A stretch of DNA of 6,323 nt from an uncultured Muribaculaceae bacterium (GCA_910589095.1 CAJUSN010000137.1:1-6323); one strand, 5' to 3'; positions 1 to 6,292 are shown, numbered from the stretch's first letter. The notes: generated from the sequence alone by a model not told the origin. Program-made: numbers and translations.

Positions 1-39
1 CTGTTTATTTCGGGTGGATTTCGCAAGTTGATTTGGGAG

Positions 40-53
40 CGATGCGCGCATCG
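40..53. repeat. Perfect 14-bp palindrome at left edge
   Basis: CGATGCGCGCATCG is identical to its own reverse complement. A smaller hairpin (GACTT, 5-nt loop, AAGTC) follows at 64-78. No T tract follows either, so a terminator is not well supported. The palindrome may belong to a dispersed intergenic repeat, or to the end of an upstream gene: one plus frame is open from base 1 to TAA at 97-99, and one minus frame is open across nearly the same stretch, so coding cannot be decided from this fragment. Confidence 0.4.
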
Positions 54-170
54 TGACCTATCAGACTTGGCGAAAGTCGCGGAAAAGCCGACGAAATAAA
101 TATCGACGGCGAATGCCACTGAACATCTCAGCTCATTTATTTGCAACACTTAAACCTCAACACCTCAGCA

Positions 171-2057
171 ATGGACAAAGACTACACAGCTATCATCAAT
201 GAGCGGGCGCAACATGTGTTTGACGTCATGGCCCCACGCACCACACCCGAACAATTGGAGCGCATACGCGCTGCTTTCGAGCTGGCACGCGAGGCCCATT
301 CCTCGCAGAAGCGCAAGACAGGCGAGCCCTACATTCTGCATCCCATAGCCGTGGCCACCATTGCAGCCGAGGAGCTGATGCTCGATGCAAATCCCGTTAT
401 GGCGGCTTTCCTGCATGATGTGGTGGAGGACACTGACTACACCATCGAGGACATAGACCGCTTGTTTGGTCCCGATGTGGCTTTTCTGGTAAAGGTGGTG
501 ACAAAACGGAAAGCTGACAAGTACCGCTCAACAAAGCAGGTTGACAATTTCCGTCAGATGCTTGACTCGTTCCAGTACGACATCCGGGCGATGCTCATAA
601 AGCTAGCCGACCGCCTGCACAACATGCGCACCCTTTCATCAATGCGTCCCGACAAGCAGATGAAGATTGCCGGCGAAACGGACTATTTCTATGCCCCTTT
701 GGCCAACCGCCTCGGCCTTTACCATGTGAAGACCGAACTGGAGAATCTGAGCTTCAAGTTCCGCTGCCCGCATGAGTATGCCGAGCTGGACTCGCTGATA
801 CGCAAGGATGAGGAGATGCAGCGTGAACGTTTGGCTCGCTTCTGCAGCCAGCTGAAAAACACATTGCTGGCGCAAGGTATCGAGACTGATGTGAGGGTTG
901 AATACAGGGCGCCCTACAGTGTGTGGCGCAAGATGGCCAAATTCGGTGATGACTTCAATCACCTTAAGTATCGCCACTTCACCGATGTGGTGTTCTCGCT
1001 ACCGGGGGCCACGCCTGAAGAGGAGAAAGATATGGTGCTGAAAATATATTCCATCCTCACCTCACATTTCAAGGAAAAACCCGGGGGCATCACCAACTAT
1101 ATAGACTCGCCGAAGGAGAACGGCTACCAGAGCTTCCATGTGAAGCTGCTTGCCGACTTCGGTCGATGGCAGGAGGTGCACATCAGCTCGGAGCGCATGA
1201 TCATAGATTCTCGGCTTGGGTGTGTTGCCGACCGGACGGAGGACAACATCCAGCGGTGGATTGAAAAATTCCGCCTGGTGCTCCGCGACGTGGTGAACCA
1301 ACCCGACACAGGCACAGAGTTTATCGACAAGATTGTGACCACGTTCTACAACGACGATATAATGACCTTCACCACCACCGGCCAGCCTGTGGTGATGCCG
1401 CAGAAAGCCACCGTGCTTGATTTTGCTTACGAGATTTCACCCGAAACGGGGCGCCACGCTCGCTATGCCCGCATCAACAATTTCCTTGCATCGGTGAAAG
1501 ACCGCCTGCATCGAGGCGACGTGGTGGAGGTGTTCACCGATCCCCAGGCCGAGCCTTCGCCTGACTGGCTCGACAGCTGCGTGACATATAAGGCAAAACA
1601 ATGCATCTCGGACTATCTTGAATCGCGGCCGCGCCATGACTTCACCCGCTGCAGCTGCTGCAACCCCATACCTGGCGAAGAGGTGGTTGGATTCAGCGAT
1701 CCCGTGACCGGAGAAGTCACGGTGCACAAGCGCGACTGTCCAACGGCCATTCGTCTTGCATCGCAATGGGGCGACAACATTGTGTCAGTTGACTATGAAC
1801 CTGACGCAACGCTCTATCCCGAGACAATAGTTGTGACGGCCGTGGACCGCTTCCACCTGTTCATCGACCTCGTGAATTGCATTTCCAACCAATTAGGTCT
1901 TTCAATGGACTCGTTCAACACCGAAACACGCGACTTCATAGTCACCTGCACCATCAAACTCGGCGTTCACTCTTTCAATGAACTGCAATCGATCATGCAT
2001 CAGATTGCGGCAATCCAGGGTGTCGACACGGTGAAACGCGCCCCCCACAACTGCTAA
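171..2057 (+). CDS. spoT: RelA/SpoT-family (p)ppGpp hydrolase with degenerate synthetase domain
   Basis: Long RelA/SpoT homologue that should control the alarmone (p)ppGpp in the cytoplasm. I start it at ATG 171 (628 aa); the frame is open to a TTG at 141, but that codon sits in a weak promoter-like TTTATTTG. Domains, numbered from ATG 171: HD hydrolase about 25-190, with GEPYILHP (His57), HDVVEDT (His82, Asp83, Glu86, Asp87) and KLADRLHNMRT (Asp147, Asn151) all intact; synthetase-like region about 240-355; TGS about 396-457, ending RGDVVEVFT; zinc-finger domain with Cys494, Cys496, Cys497, PIPGEE, His519 and Cys523; ACT about 552-623. In the synthetase region the usual YDL-A-R catalytic segment reads KYRHFTDVV and the EIQIRT segment reads EVHISS, so pppGpp synthesis is probably lost. 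The stretch between TGS and zinc finger is short, so the protein is smaller than the usual 700-750 aa. Family is certain; the hydrolase-only role is inference. It is monocistronic here, convergent with the next gene. Confidence 0.95.
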   Translation: MDKDYTAIINERAQHVFDVMAPRTTPEQLERIRAAFELAREAHSSQKRKTGEPYILHPIAVATIAAEELMLDANPVMAAFLHDVVEDTDYTIEDIDRLFGPDVAFLVKVVTKRKADKYRSTKQVDNFRQMLDSFQYDIRAMLIKLADRLHNMRTLSSMRPDKQMKIAGETDYFYAPLANRLGLYHVKTELENLSFKFRCPHEYAELDSLIRKDEEMQRERLARFCSQLKNTLLAQGIETDVRVEYRAPYSVWRKMAKFGDDFNHLKYRHFTDVVFSLPGATPEEEKDMVLKIYSILTSHFKEKPGGITNYIDSPKENGYQSFHVKLLADFGRWQEVHISSERMIIDSRLGCVADRTEDNIQRWIEKFRLVLRDVVNQPDTGTEFIDKIVTTFYNDDIMTFTTTGQPVVMPQKATVLDFAYEISPETGRHARYARINNFLASVKDRLHRGDVVEVFTDPQAEPSPDWLDSCVTYKAKQCISDYLESRPRHDFTRCSCCNPIPGEEVVGFSDPVTGEVTVHKRDCPTAIRLASQWGDNIVSVDYEPDATLYPETIVVTAVDRFHLFIDLVNCISNQLGLSMDSFNTETRDFIVTCTIKLGVHSFNELQSIMHQIAAIQGVDTVKRAPHNC

Positions 2058-2090
2058 TCCATCCCTGGTTTAACCGACGGACAACATACA

Positions 2091-2128
2091 AGTTGCGGCG
2101 AATGCTCCTAAGAGTATTCGCCGCAACT
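2091..2128. terminator. Hairpin between convergent genes, likely bidirectional terminator
   Basis: The left arm AGTTGCGGCGAAT-G-CTC pairs with GAG-T-ATTCGCCGCAACT around the loop CTAA. This gives a 17-bp stem, all Watson-Crick apart from one G-T pair. It lies 33 bases after the RelA/SpoT stop and 22 bases beyond the stop of the convergent beta-helix gene, where a shared terminator is expected. No clean T run follows on the plus strand; the minus-strand side is moderately T-rich (cttgtatgttgt). The position and stem are strong, the termination mechanism is inferred. Confidence 0.7.
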
Positions 2129-2150
2129 GCTATGAATGATATATTCAAGG

Positions 2151-4061
2151 TCAGAACGGACGTCCGGATGAACCTCCGGTCAGACGGGCTGTCACCGACG
2201 AGGTGGATGTTCCGTTGGTGAGTGTGTAGCTGCTGCCGGAAGCAATCCCCGGGCAGCTGATGAGGATATTGGAAGAACCGCCGCCCTGTCCCGGACGACC
2301 GCCACCCCAACCGCCTGTGGAACCGGACGATGACGATTTGTAGTCCTCGGGGACAGTAAAGGTAACCAATGTGCCGGATGCATCACTGAGCGAGATGGTT
2401 GAGCCGGCAGCGACACTTCCGCTACCGGAAATATAGGCTTGCGTCGAGGCGGAGGTGGAGGGATAGGAATTGCTGCCCCCCACTGCAAGGAGTATACCAC
2501 CCGTGAACACAACCGAATAGCCGCTCTCCTCGTTGGCGTCGAGGCCACATTCAGGCGCCGACGCTCCGAAGGCGCGAACCGTTCCCCCAGATATGTACAG
2601 GTTTCCATTGGAATCGAGACCATCGTTGCCAGTTGCAATCACTGTGACGTCTCCGCCCTTGATGTACATGTGGCTCGAGGAATTTATGCAATCATCCACA
2701 GAGCGTACGCTTATTGTGCCGTCCTCAATGGTGAGGACACCTTTGCTCTCTATACCCTCACCACCGTTGCCTGTTGTCACAATGTTAATGTTGCCTCCTG
2801 AAATGACAACTTCCGTATCGGCCTTGATCCCTTTGGGAGAGGATTTAAGATCGCTGTCGAGATTATCCGTATTGCCGGTATAGTTATCATATTCGCGACC
2901 ATTCACATAGGCATATATCCCACCGGAGGTCAAGATTTTGATGTCGCCTCCCGAGATATTTACCACCCCGTCGGCGCTGATTCCCTTGCCTCCGCCCGCA
3001 GTAGCGGTAAGGTCAAGTTCACCCCCGGCAATGGTTATGTCGCCGTCGGCCCCTATACAGCTTGCCGCTTTTGTTTTCGCCTTATCGGCGTCCCACATGC
3101 CACCGCCTTCTGCCTTTGCAGTGACCTTGCCACCGGAAATGGACACATCGCCATCGGCTTTGAGAGCTTTGCATGCGGTGGCAGTGGATGTAACGTCAAT
3201 CGTGCCACCGGAAATGATAATTGAACCGGTATCCTCGGCTTCGCGGTCGGTATCATCCTTGAATGACACCTGCACACCGTCATCGCCCACGCCGGATATT
3301 GTGAGTGTCCCGCTCTCCATGCTGAAATATTGGTTGCAATTCACACCATCTTTCACGGCCGAATCCACCGTTAAAGTGAGGTTTTTCATCTCGATATACT
3401 CCTTTGCATACAGTGCGTGAGCTGCATGTCCCGAAATGGTGAGAGCCCCCTTGCCTTTAAGTTCAAGGTGACCTTTGCAAACCAGACATCCCTTTGCCGA
3501 ACTGGCGTCAGTGTCGGCGAGGAAATTCTCCGTTCCTGACTTCACGGAGAGCTCTATTCGCTTACCGTTTTGAATATCGAGAGGGGCACCGGAACAATTG
3601 GTGAGATTCAGTCCGCGCATTTCAAGAGTTGCCTTGTAGGAACCTTCGAGACTGAAACCGCCGTCGGCCGATGAACCGGCGAGGCAATAGGTGATTTCAC
3701 CACATGTGCTGTCGCTTACATCGGCACTCTGTACAATGCTCACATGCGCTCCATCTATGGAAGCATCCACATAGCGCGCCAACGCCCCGGGAATAGTCAC
3801 AGTAGCCTGCGTGTCAGCATACTCGATTGTCACTGTGGAGGGATCAACCGTGGATTCATCCACATACATGCGGTTGATCGATTCAATAGAGAGCTGCTTG
3901 CCAAGCACAGTGAGCAGCGTGCCTGAATCATAGAGCATATCCCCGGCCGTGGATGCATCCACGGCATAGGTCACGTTTCCAACCTGAATGTTAAGGGTTG
4001 TAGCGGAGGCTGCGCAAGCACAGAGCGCGAATACCCCGAGTGTCATCATATACTGCTTCAT
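2151..4061 (-). CDS. Secreted beta-helix carbohydrate-binding protein (Cthe_2159-like, PF14262 type)
   Basis: A 636-aa exported protein. ATG at 4061 is chosen because it overlaps the TGA of the upstream gene as ATGA; a TTG three codons earlier is unlikely. Residues 1-20 form a signal peptide (MKQYMMTLGVFALCACAASA), probable cleavage after ASA; the cysteines do not make a good lipobox. An N-terminal domain (about 21-70) ends in SIESINRMYVDES and resembles the upstream protein. Residues 120-525 are repetitive: turns with ISGG, IAGG, IKGG or FTGG alternate with GIxADG, GIESKG or GLDSNG segments, mostly 22-29 residues apart, as in a right-handed parallel beta-helix rich in Asp, Gly and Asn. A Ser/Gly-rich linker (about 576-597) precedes a tail with SCPGIASGSSYTLTNGT. 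This architecture matches the carbohydrate-binding family typified by Clostridium thermocellum Cthe_2159, reported to bind acidic and cellulosic polysaccharides. The ligand here is unknown; no catalytic site can be pointed to. Location is probably periplasm or cell surface. Confidence 0.85.
   Translation of the reverse strand: MKQYMMTLGVFALCACAASATTLNIQVGNVTYAVDASTAGDMLYDSGTLLTVLGKQLSIESINRMYVDESTVDPSTVTIEYADTQATVTIPGALARYVDASIDGAHVSIVQSADVSDSTCGEITYCLAGSSADGGFSLEGSYKATLEMRGLNLTNCSGAPLDIQNGKRIELSVKSGTENFLADTDASSAKGCLVCKGHLELKGKGALTISGHAAHALYAKEYIEMKNLTLTVDSAVKDGVNCNQYFSMESGTLTISGVGDDGVQVSFKDDTDREAEDTGSIIISGGTIDVTSTATACKALKADGDVSISGGKVTAKAEGGGMWDADKAKTKAASCIGADGDITIAGGELDLTATAGGGKGISADGVVNISGGDIKILTSGGIYAYVNGREYDNYTGNTDNLDSDLKSSPKGIKADTEVVISGGNINIVTTGNGGEGIESKGVLTIEDGTISVRSVDDCINSSSHMYIKGGDVTVIATGNDGLDSNGNLYISGGTVRAFGASAPECGLDANEESGYSVVFTGGILLAVGGSNSYPSTSASTQAYISGSGSVAAGSTISLSDASGTLVTFTVPEDYKSSSSGSTGGWGGGRPGQGGGSSNILISCPGIASGSSYTLTNGTSTSSVTARLTGGSSGRPF
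2271..2336 (-). other. Ser/Gly-rich low-complexity linker
   Basis: This stretch encodes SSSSG, GGWGGGRPGQGGG and neighbours, between the beta-helix body and a short conserved-looking C-terminal tail (NILISCPG...). Similar glycine-rich spacers occur in members of this carbohydrate-binding family. It is most simply a flexible, possibly surface-exposed linker. Confidence 0.6.
2496..3224 (-). repeat. Tandem beta-helix turn repeats within the carbohydrate-binding protein
   Basis: Nine successive turns carry a hydrophobic-[SATKE]-[GD]-G motif: IISGGT, ISGGK, IAGGE, ISGGD, ISGGN, IEDGT, IKGGD, ISGGT and FTGG. Start-to-start spacing is about 25, 36, 25, 51, 25, 22, 23 and 29 residues; the 51 spans about two turns and contains the insertion with NGREYDNYTGN, and the 36 contains the insertion around MWDADKAKTK. 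The repeats are diverged at the DNA level, so this is an old protein repeat and not a recent DNA tandem duplication. Confidence 0.75.
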
Positions 4062-4459
4062 TGGATGCAAACTTTACGTGAAATGTTACCGGATGTAAAT
4101 ATATAATAGCCCGGAGCAAGCTGAGAAGCCGCTTCCGAAAGAGAGGTGAATGACCCGAGATTGACGCCTGAGAGCGAGACAACGCTCACGGGAGCGGAAG
4201 CAAAGTCTGCACCGATGGATTCAACCGACGAGAACGCATCGGAAAAATACATTTTTGAAAGTCCCTGAAGCGGGAGTGACTCCGACACAGCATCATTTGA
4301 CACGTTGAGCATCCCTGACGAGGCGGTCATCACAAGATTTTGGGCATCATAGGCATGTTGGGATCCATCTGAACTCTCAAACACAAGTTTGAGCTGCGAT
4401 GCTCCACACACAGGCACAGCACACGCAACAAGCGAAAGCGCAAGTAGAATTTTTTTCAT
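4058..4459 (-). CDS. Small secreted protein, N-terminal domain shared with the beta-helix protein, sorting-domain-like C-terminus
   Basis: A 133-aa protein of unknown function. Residues 1-20 are a clear signal peptide (MKKILLALSLVACAVPVCGA), predicted cleavage before SQ. Residues 21-75 run LKLVFESSDG to LPLQGLSKMYFSDA; this follows the pattern of many Bacteroidota secreted proteins (a strand, then a repeated 'I-MYFSD' ending) and resembles residues 21-70 of the downstream beta-helix protein. Residues 90-133 (VSVVSLSGVNLG, LAPGYYIFTSGNISRKVCIQ) resemble the short C-terminal beta domain used as a type A sorting signal by the type IX secretion system, though the resemblance is by eye. It is first in a two-gene operon: its TGA overlaps the next ATG, indicating translational coupling. 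The ATG at 4459 has a good promoter about 60 bases upstream. It is probably an accessory partner of the beta-helix protein; no function is asserted. Confidence 0.85.
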   Translation of the reverse strand: MKKILLALSLVACAVPVCGASQLKLVFESSDGSQHAYDAQNLVMTASSGMLNVSNDAVSESLPLQGLSKMYFSDAFSSVESIGADFASAPVSVVSLSGVNLGSFTSLSEAASQLAPGYYIFTSGNISRKVCIQ

Positions 4460-4516
4460 TTTAATGTTGATTGGTTATGTTTTCTCCGAACGGGGAATCC
4501 GTCGCTTATACGGCAA

Positions 4517-4548
4517 CAAATTTACATATTTACCAATATATTATGCAA
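4517..4548 (-). promoter_or_regulatory. Bacteroidota-type promoter of the two-gene minus-strand operon
   Basis: Read on the minus strand, TTG (4548-4546), a 21-base spacer, then TAAATTTG (4524-4517). This is a full match to the -7 consensus TAnnTTTG with a usual -33 distance. Transcription should start near 4510, giving a leader of about 50 bases before ATG 4459. No strong Shine-Dalgarno sequence is seen, as is common in this phylum. Confidence 0.75.
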
Positions 4549-4663
4549 CAGCAAAAGGCCACCTAAAATTGCTTTGCAGGTGAATCCGAGTCTATTATGT
4601 ACGAATTTCACGCATTTAACCTATATTAAGAATTCCCCTAATCTCAAATCATTGCCTGAGGTC

Positions 4664-4694
4664 TTGCAATATACGGTGTTTTGGCGTAACTTTG
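4664..4694 (+). promoter_or_regulatory. Bacteroidota-type promoter of the sialidase gene
   Basis: TTG (4664-4666), a 20-base spacer, then TAACTTTG (4687-4694), a full match to TAnnTTTG with ideal spacing. Transcription should start around 4700, leaving a leader of about 57 bases before ATG 4758. This placement also excludes the in-frame TTG at 4692 as a translation start, since it lies inside the -7 element. Confidence 0.8.
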
Positions 4695-4757
4695 CCAAAT
4701 AACAGGTTTTTCCAATCAATGATTAATAAACTATTCAACAAATATCAATCACCAACC

Positions 4758-5921
4758 ATGAAACTGACACGTCTCATCACTATCCCGGCCATCGGTCTGG
4801 CATCATTGTGCGCCTCGCTTACTTCCACGGCGCAAACTCCGGTGAGCTACACCGACGGCGACATCATGCGCTCACTTGTAATGAACAAGGGTGACTATGA
4901 TTCGAAATTCTACCGTATCCCGGCCATCACCACATTACCCGACGGTTCAATTATCGTGGTTGGCGACAAACGCATTGAAACACTCAACGACCTTCCCGGC
5001 AAAATCGACGTGGTGGCACGTCGAAGCACCGACGGAGGCCGCACATGGGGCCCCTACATCACAGTGGCCGAGCATGACGAAAACGGAGGCTATGGCGATC
5101 CTGCTCTGGTGTATGACCGCCGCACGGGCGACTTGATAGTGATTTCGTCACATGGCAACGGGCTTTGGGATAAATCACCCAGCCACACAAGTGTGTCGCG
5201 CAGTCATGACGGCGGACTCACATGGGAAAAGCCGGTCGACATATCCGACCAGATATTCACCACCGACCCTAACGGTAAGCAACCCATCAAGCTCACCGCT
5301 GCTTTCGCCACTTCCGGACGCGCACTGCAATTGAAAAACGGCCGCATCATGTTTGTATTGGTAACCCGCAAGGAGGGCGTGGATCCGTTCCCCTGTTATG
5401 CGATCTATTCCGACAACGGCGGCAAAACATGGAAAGTATCATCAACTCCAATCACACTCGATGGCGATGAGTCAAAGATTGTGGAGCTCCCCAACGGCGA
5501 CCTCCTCTGCAGCATCCGTGCACGCTTCCACGACACCCGCAAGTTCTCCATATCCAAGGACAAGGGCGTAACATGGACTGAAATGACCGAGGGCTACAAC
5601 GACTTGAAAGATATCAAGTGTAACGGCGACATTATCCCGGTGAAGTACAAGGGTAAGGATATCCTGCTCCACTCGCTTCCCGCAGGCCCCTGGCGCAGCA
5701 ACATCACCATCTATGCCAGCTATGATGAAGGGCGCACATGGCCCCGCAGCTACCAGGTGATGCAAGGCCCCGCGGCTTACTCCACCATGACACTCCTGCC
5801 CGATGGAAAAACCATTGCAATAGTCAATGAGGAGGGCGTGCATGATGTGGACGCACACCATAGCCAGGGCTACCGTTTCTGGTTCAACGCCATTCCCCTT
5901 TCCACCATTCTGGGCGAATAA
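4758..5921 (+). CDS. Secreted exo-alpha-sialidase (GH33, BNR/Asp-box family)
   Basis: Neuraminidase expected to release terminal sialic acid from host glycans (EC 3.2.1.18) outside the cytoplasm. ATG 4758 gives 387 aa beginning with a signal peptide (MKLTRLITIPAIGLASLC...STA, cleavage probably after Ala25); ATG 4719 would add 13 residues and bury it. The catalytic set is visible: YRIP with Arg53, Asp70 in GDKR, Asp114 in GDPALV, Glu238 with Arg254 sixteen residues later (ELPNGDLLCSIR), Arg313 in PWRSN, nucleophile Tyr341 in AAYST and Glu358 seventeen residues after it. Five Asp boxes (SxDxGxTW) lie at about 90, 149, 218, 266 and 321; the third reads SDNGGKTW, with Asn for the usual Asp. The protein is little more than a six-bladed propeller, with no room for a carbohydrate-binding module. 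It has its own promoter and a downstream hairpin. The residue assignments come from comparison with known sialidases such as NanI and are by eye; linkage preference cannot be told. Confidence 0.92.
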   Translation: MKLTRLITIPAIGLASLCASLTSTAQTPVSYTDGDIMRSLVMNKGDYDSKFYRIPAITTLPDGSIIVVGDKRIETLNDLPGKIDVVARRSTDGGRTWGPYITVAEHDENGGYGDPALVYDRRTGDLIVISSHGNGLWDKSPSHTSVSRSHDGGLTWEKPVDISDQIFTTDPNGKQPIKLTAAFATSGRALQLKNGRIMFVLVTRKEGVDPFPCYAIYSDNGGKTWKVSSTPITLDGDESKIVELPNGDLLCSIRARFHDTRKFSISKDKGVTWTEMTEGYNDLKDIKCNGDIIPVKYKGKDILLHSLPAGPWRSNITIYASYDEGRTWPRSYQVMQGPAAYSTMTLLPDGKTIAIVNEEGVHDVDAHHSQGYRFWFNAIPLSTILGE

Positions 5922-5940
5922 GGACAACCCTGAACTCACA

Positions 5941-5975
5941 CAACCCCACCATGCTCAGAATGCGTGGTGGGGTTG
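5941..5975 (+). terminator. Hairpin downstream of the sialidase
   Basis: CAACCCCACCATGC pairs with GCGTGGTGGGGTTG around a 7-base loop (TCAGAAT): a 14-bp stem with one T-G pair, starting 20 bases after the sialidase stop. No T run follows, so it may act as an RNA 3'-end stabiliser or a non-classical terminator. A second small hairpin (GCCGG, loop TTCCT, CCGGC) follows at 5985-5999. Confidence 0.65.
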
Positions 5976-6021
5976 CTGCATCTGGCCGGTTCCTCCGGCA
6001 GCGTACTGTTAGAGTATGGGA

Positions 6022-6228
6022 TTACTGACGGATAAGCACGAGCTTTTGTCCGTACTTGTCCATGAGGCTACATGTAAGTGTCATGCTGTTCATACCCGAG
6101 AAAGTAATGGTGTATGGACCTTCACCCCAACCGTGTGTCGGCGCGACTTCTGCATGAGTGCTTCGCGAATACGTGAGCCTATATGCATGGAGATGTTCCG
6201 CTTCTGGCGTTCTCATCCTCGCCGCCAT
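6022..6228 (-). pseudogene. Possible C-terminal remnant of a small beta-rich protein
   Basis: A minus-strand frame ending in TAA at 6022 reads GEGPYTITFSGMNSMTL, then LMDKYGQKLVLIRQ. This alternation of polar and hydrophobic residues resembles the last strands of lipocalin-like Bacteroidota proteins. The frame has no signal peptide, its first part (MAARMRTPEAEHLHAYRL) looks non-native, a stop lies about 12 codons upstream of the ATG, and I see no minus-strand promoter before it. It could be a decayed gene end or a chance frame. The opposing plus-strand frame at 6016-6234 is rich in Cys, His and Arg and is less protein-like. Confidence 0.25.
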
Positions 6229-6284
6229 TGGTAAAAATGGGTCAATGTAAATAGGCGGTTGTTAAAATGTATTGCAAAAATACG

Positions 6285-6292
6285 TACATTTG
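6285..6292 (+). promoter_or_regulatory. Promoter -7 element directly before the last gene start
   Basis: TACATTTG is a full match to the Bacteroidota -7 consensus TAnnTTTG. The nearest upstream TTG (6259-6261) is 23 bases away, a little longer than ideal. The ATG at 6297 begins only four bases after the element, so the transcript would have almost no leader. Confidence 0.6.

Larger units (their letters stand above)
4460..4757. other. Divergent intergenic region
   Basis: This 298-base AT-rich stretch separates the minus-strand operon from the sialidase and holds one promoter for each side. Between the two promoters (about 4549-4663) I see no ORF and no convincing operator; a 5-bp CACCT/AGGTG inverted pair at 4560-4582 is too weak to call. 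A shared regulator binding here is possible but no site can be shown. Confidence 0.6.

Noticed and set aside
141..170. TTG at 141 as the start of the RelA/SpoT gene, adding ten residues
   Set aside because: The added residues (MQHLNLNTSA) look unlike conserved sequence, the codon overlaps a weak promoter-like TTTATTTG, and an ATG at 171 fits the family better.
2496..3224. CRISPR-like or DNA tandem repeat
   Set aside because: The periodicity is in the protein (beta-helix turns); the DNA units differ in sequence and spacing and are not separated by spacers.
2439..3420. Plus-strand open frames opposite the beta-helix gene
   Set aside because: They are antisense to a clear repetitive coding region; their Pro/Ser-rich composition is what the complement of Gly/Ser-rich repeats gives.
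2151..4061. Lipoprotein signal in the beta-helix protein
   Set aside because: Cysteines occur in FALCAC, but neither is preceded by a standard lipobox; cleavage after ASA by signal peptidase I is more likely.
4560..4582. CACCT/AGGTG inverted pair as an operator
   Set aside because: A 5-bp stem with a 13-base loop is expected by chance in a stretch of this size.
4692..4757. Starts at TTG 4692 or ATG 4719 for the sialidase
   Set aside because: TTG 4692 lies inside the -7 promoter element. ATG 4719 would place 13 mostly polar residues before an otherwise standard signal peptide.
5472..5939. A 155-aa minus-strand frame opposite the sialidase
   Set aside because: It lies antisense to catalytic motifs of a well-supported gene and has no promoter or recognisable protein features.
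6016..6234. 72-aa plus-strand frame after the sialidase
   Set aside because: It has no promoter or ribosome site, a Cys/His/Arg-rich unprotein-like composition, and overlaps a more protein-like minus frame.
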